DNA of 64,000 nt, taken from assembly GCA_907165275.2 (NCBI GenBank), contig OU015659.1, positions 7,544,501 through 7,608,500 of the forward strand, written 5' to 3'. Of the stretch, positions 63,980-64,000 are shown piece by piece. How positions within the stretch are numbered: the first letter of the stretch is position 1; every line of letters begins with the position of its first letter. This stretch comes from Zygaena filipendulae. Lineage: Eukaryota > Arthropoda > Insecta > Lepidoptera > Zygaenidae. Below the pieces are notes generated by a model. It was given only the letters and a program-made list of their open reading frames with translations, did not search any database and was not told the origin of the DNA. Position numbers and translations under genes: made by a program.

Positions 63980-64000
63980 CTGCCAGACACGCATTGTTAT

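Overview
The window is AT-rich nuclear DNA of a moth or butterfly. It has spliced genes with GT-AG introns, small GC-rich exons in AT-rich introns, no bacterial-style operons, and a dense load of repeats typical of Lepidoptera: short elements with a cccGCGGgttTCAccc core ending in AGCTAGT, fragments reading ACCGACTTCC..., LINE 3' ends with AATAAA-like tails, and MITEs. I cannot name the species. About 95% of the window is intergenic or intronic.

Three genes can be rebuilt exon by exon with consistent splice phases. (1) On the minus strand, 50083 down to 20428, lies an eight-exon gene for a 466-residue Golgi-type glycosyltransferase of family GT92 (DUF23, the C. elegans GALT-1 family); it covers 29.7 kb, mostly introns full of transposon debris. 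(2) On the plus strand, 54173-56818, lies a complete four-exon gene for the complex I subunit NDUFB10/PDSW (159 residues). (3) On the minus strand, from the right edge down to 59239, lie the last six exons of a MARF1 (limkain-b1) homologue with at least three clear LOTUS/OST-HTH domains; its 5' part is outside the window. NDUFB10 and MARF1 are convergent and their 3' ends almost meet near 56.95 kb. GT92 and NDUFB10 are divergent, about 4 kb apart.

Layout: 1-20.4 kb, gene-free repeat-rich DNA; 20.4-50.1 kb, GT92 gene; 50.1-50.4 kb, its GC-rich leader or promoter; 50.4-54.0 kb, intergenic with a Tc1 transposase remnant and a long foldback; 54.0-56.9 kb, NDUFB10; 57-59.2 kb, probable MARF1 3' UTR; 59.2-64 kb, MARF1 exons, including one 979-bp exon of extreme GC content.

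The three genes have unrelated jobs (protein glycosylation, respiration, RNA regulation) and nothing suggests they act together. No new multi-gene system was found. The most interesting structures are mobile: a 709-bp element with ~54-bp terminal inverted repeats and a perfect 8-bp target duplication, carrying a THAP-like remnant, in NDUFB10 intron 2 (P-element type); a 2,610-bp hAT-like element with a perfect 8-bp target duplication that split a short element and carries five ~100-bp tandem units with CACGTG sites; a LINE tail flanked by ~100-bp direct repeats that look like a very long target-site duplication; and several two-copy MITE families.
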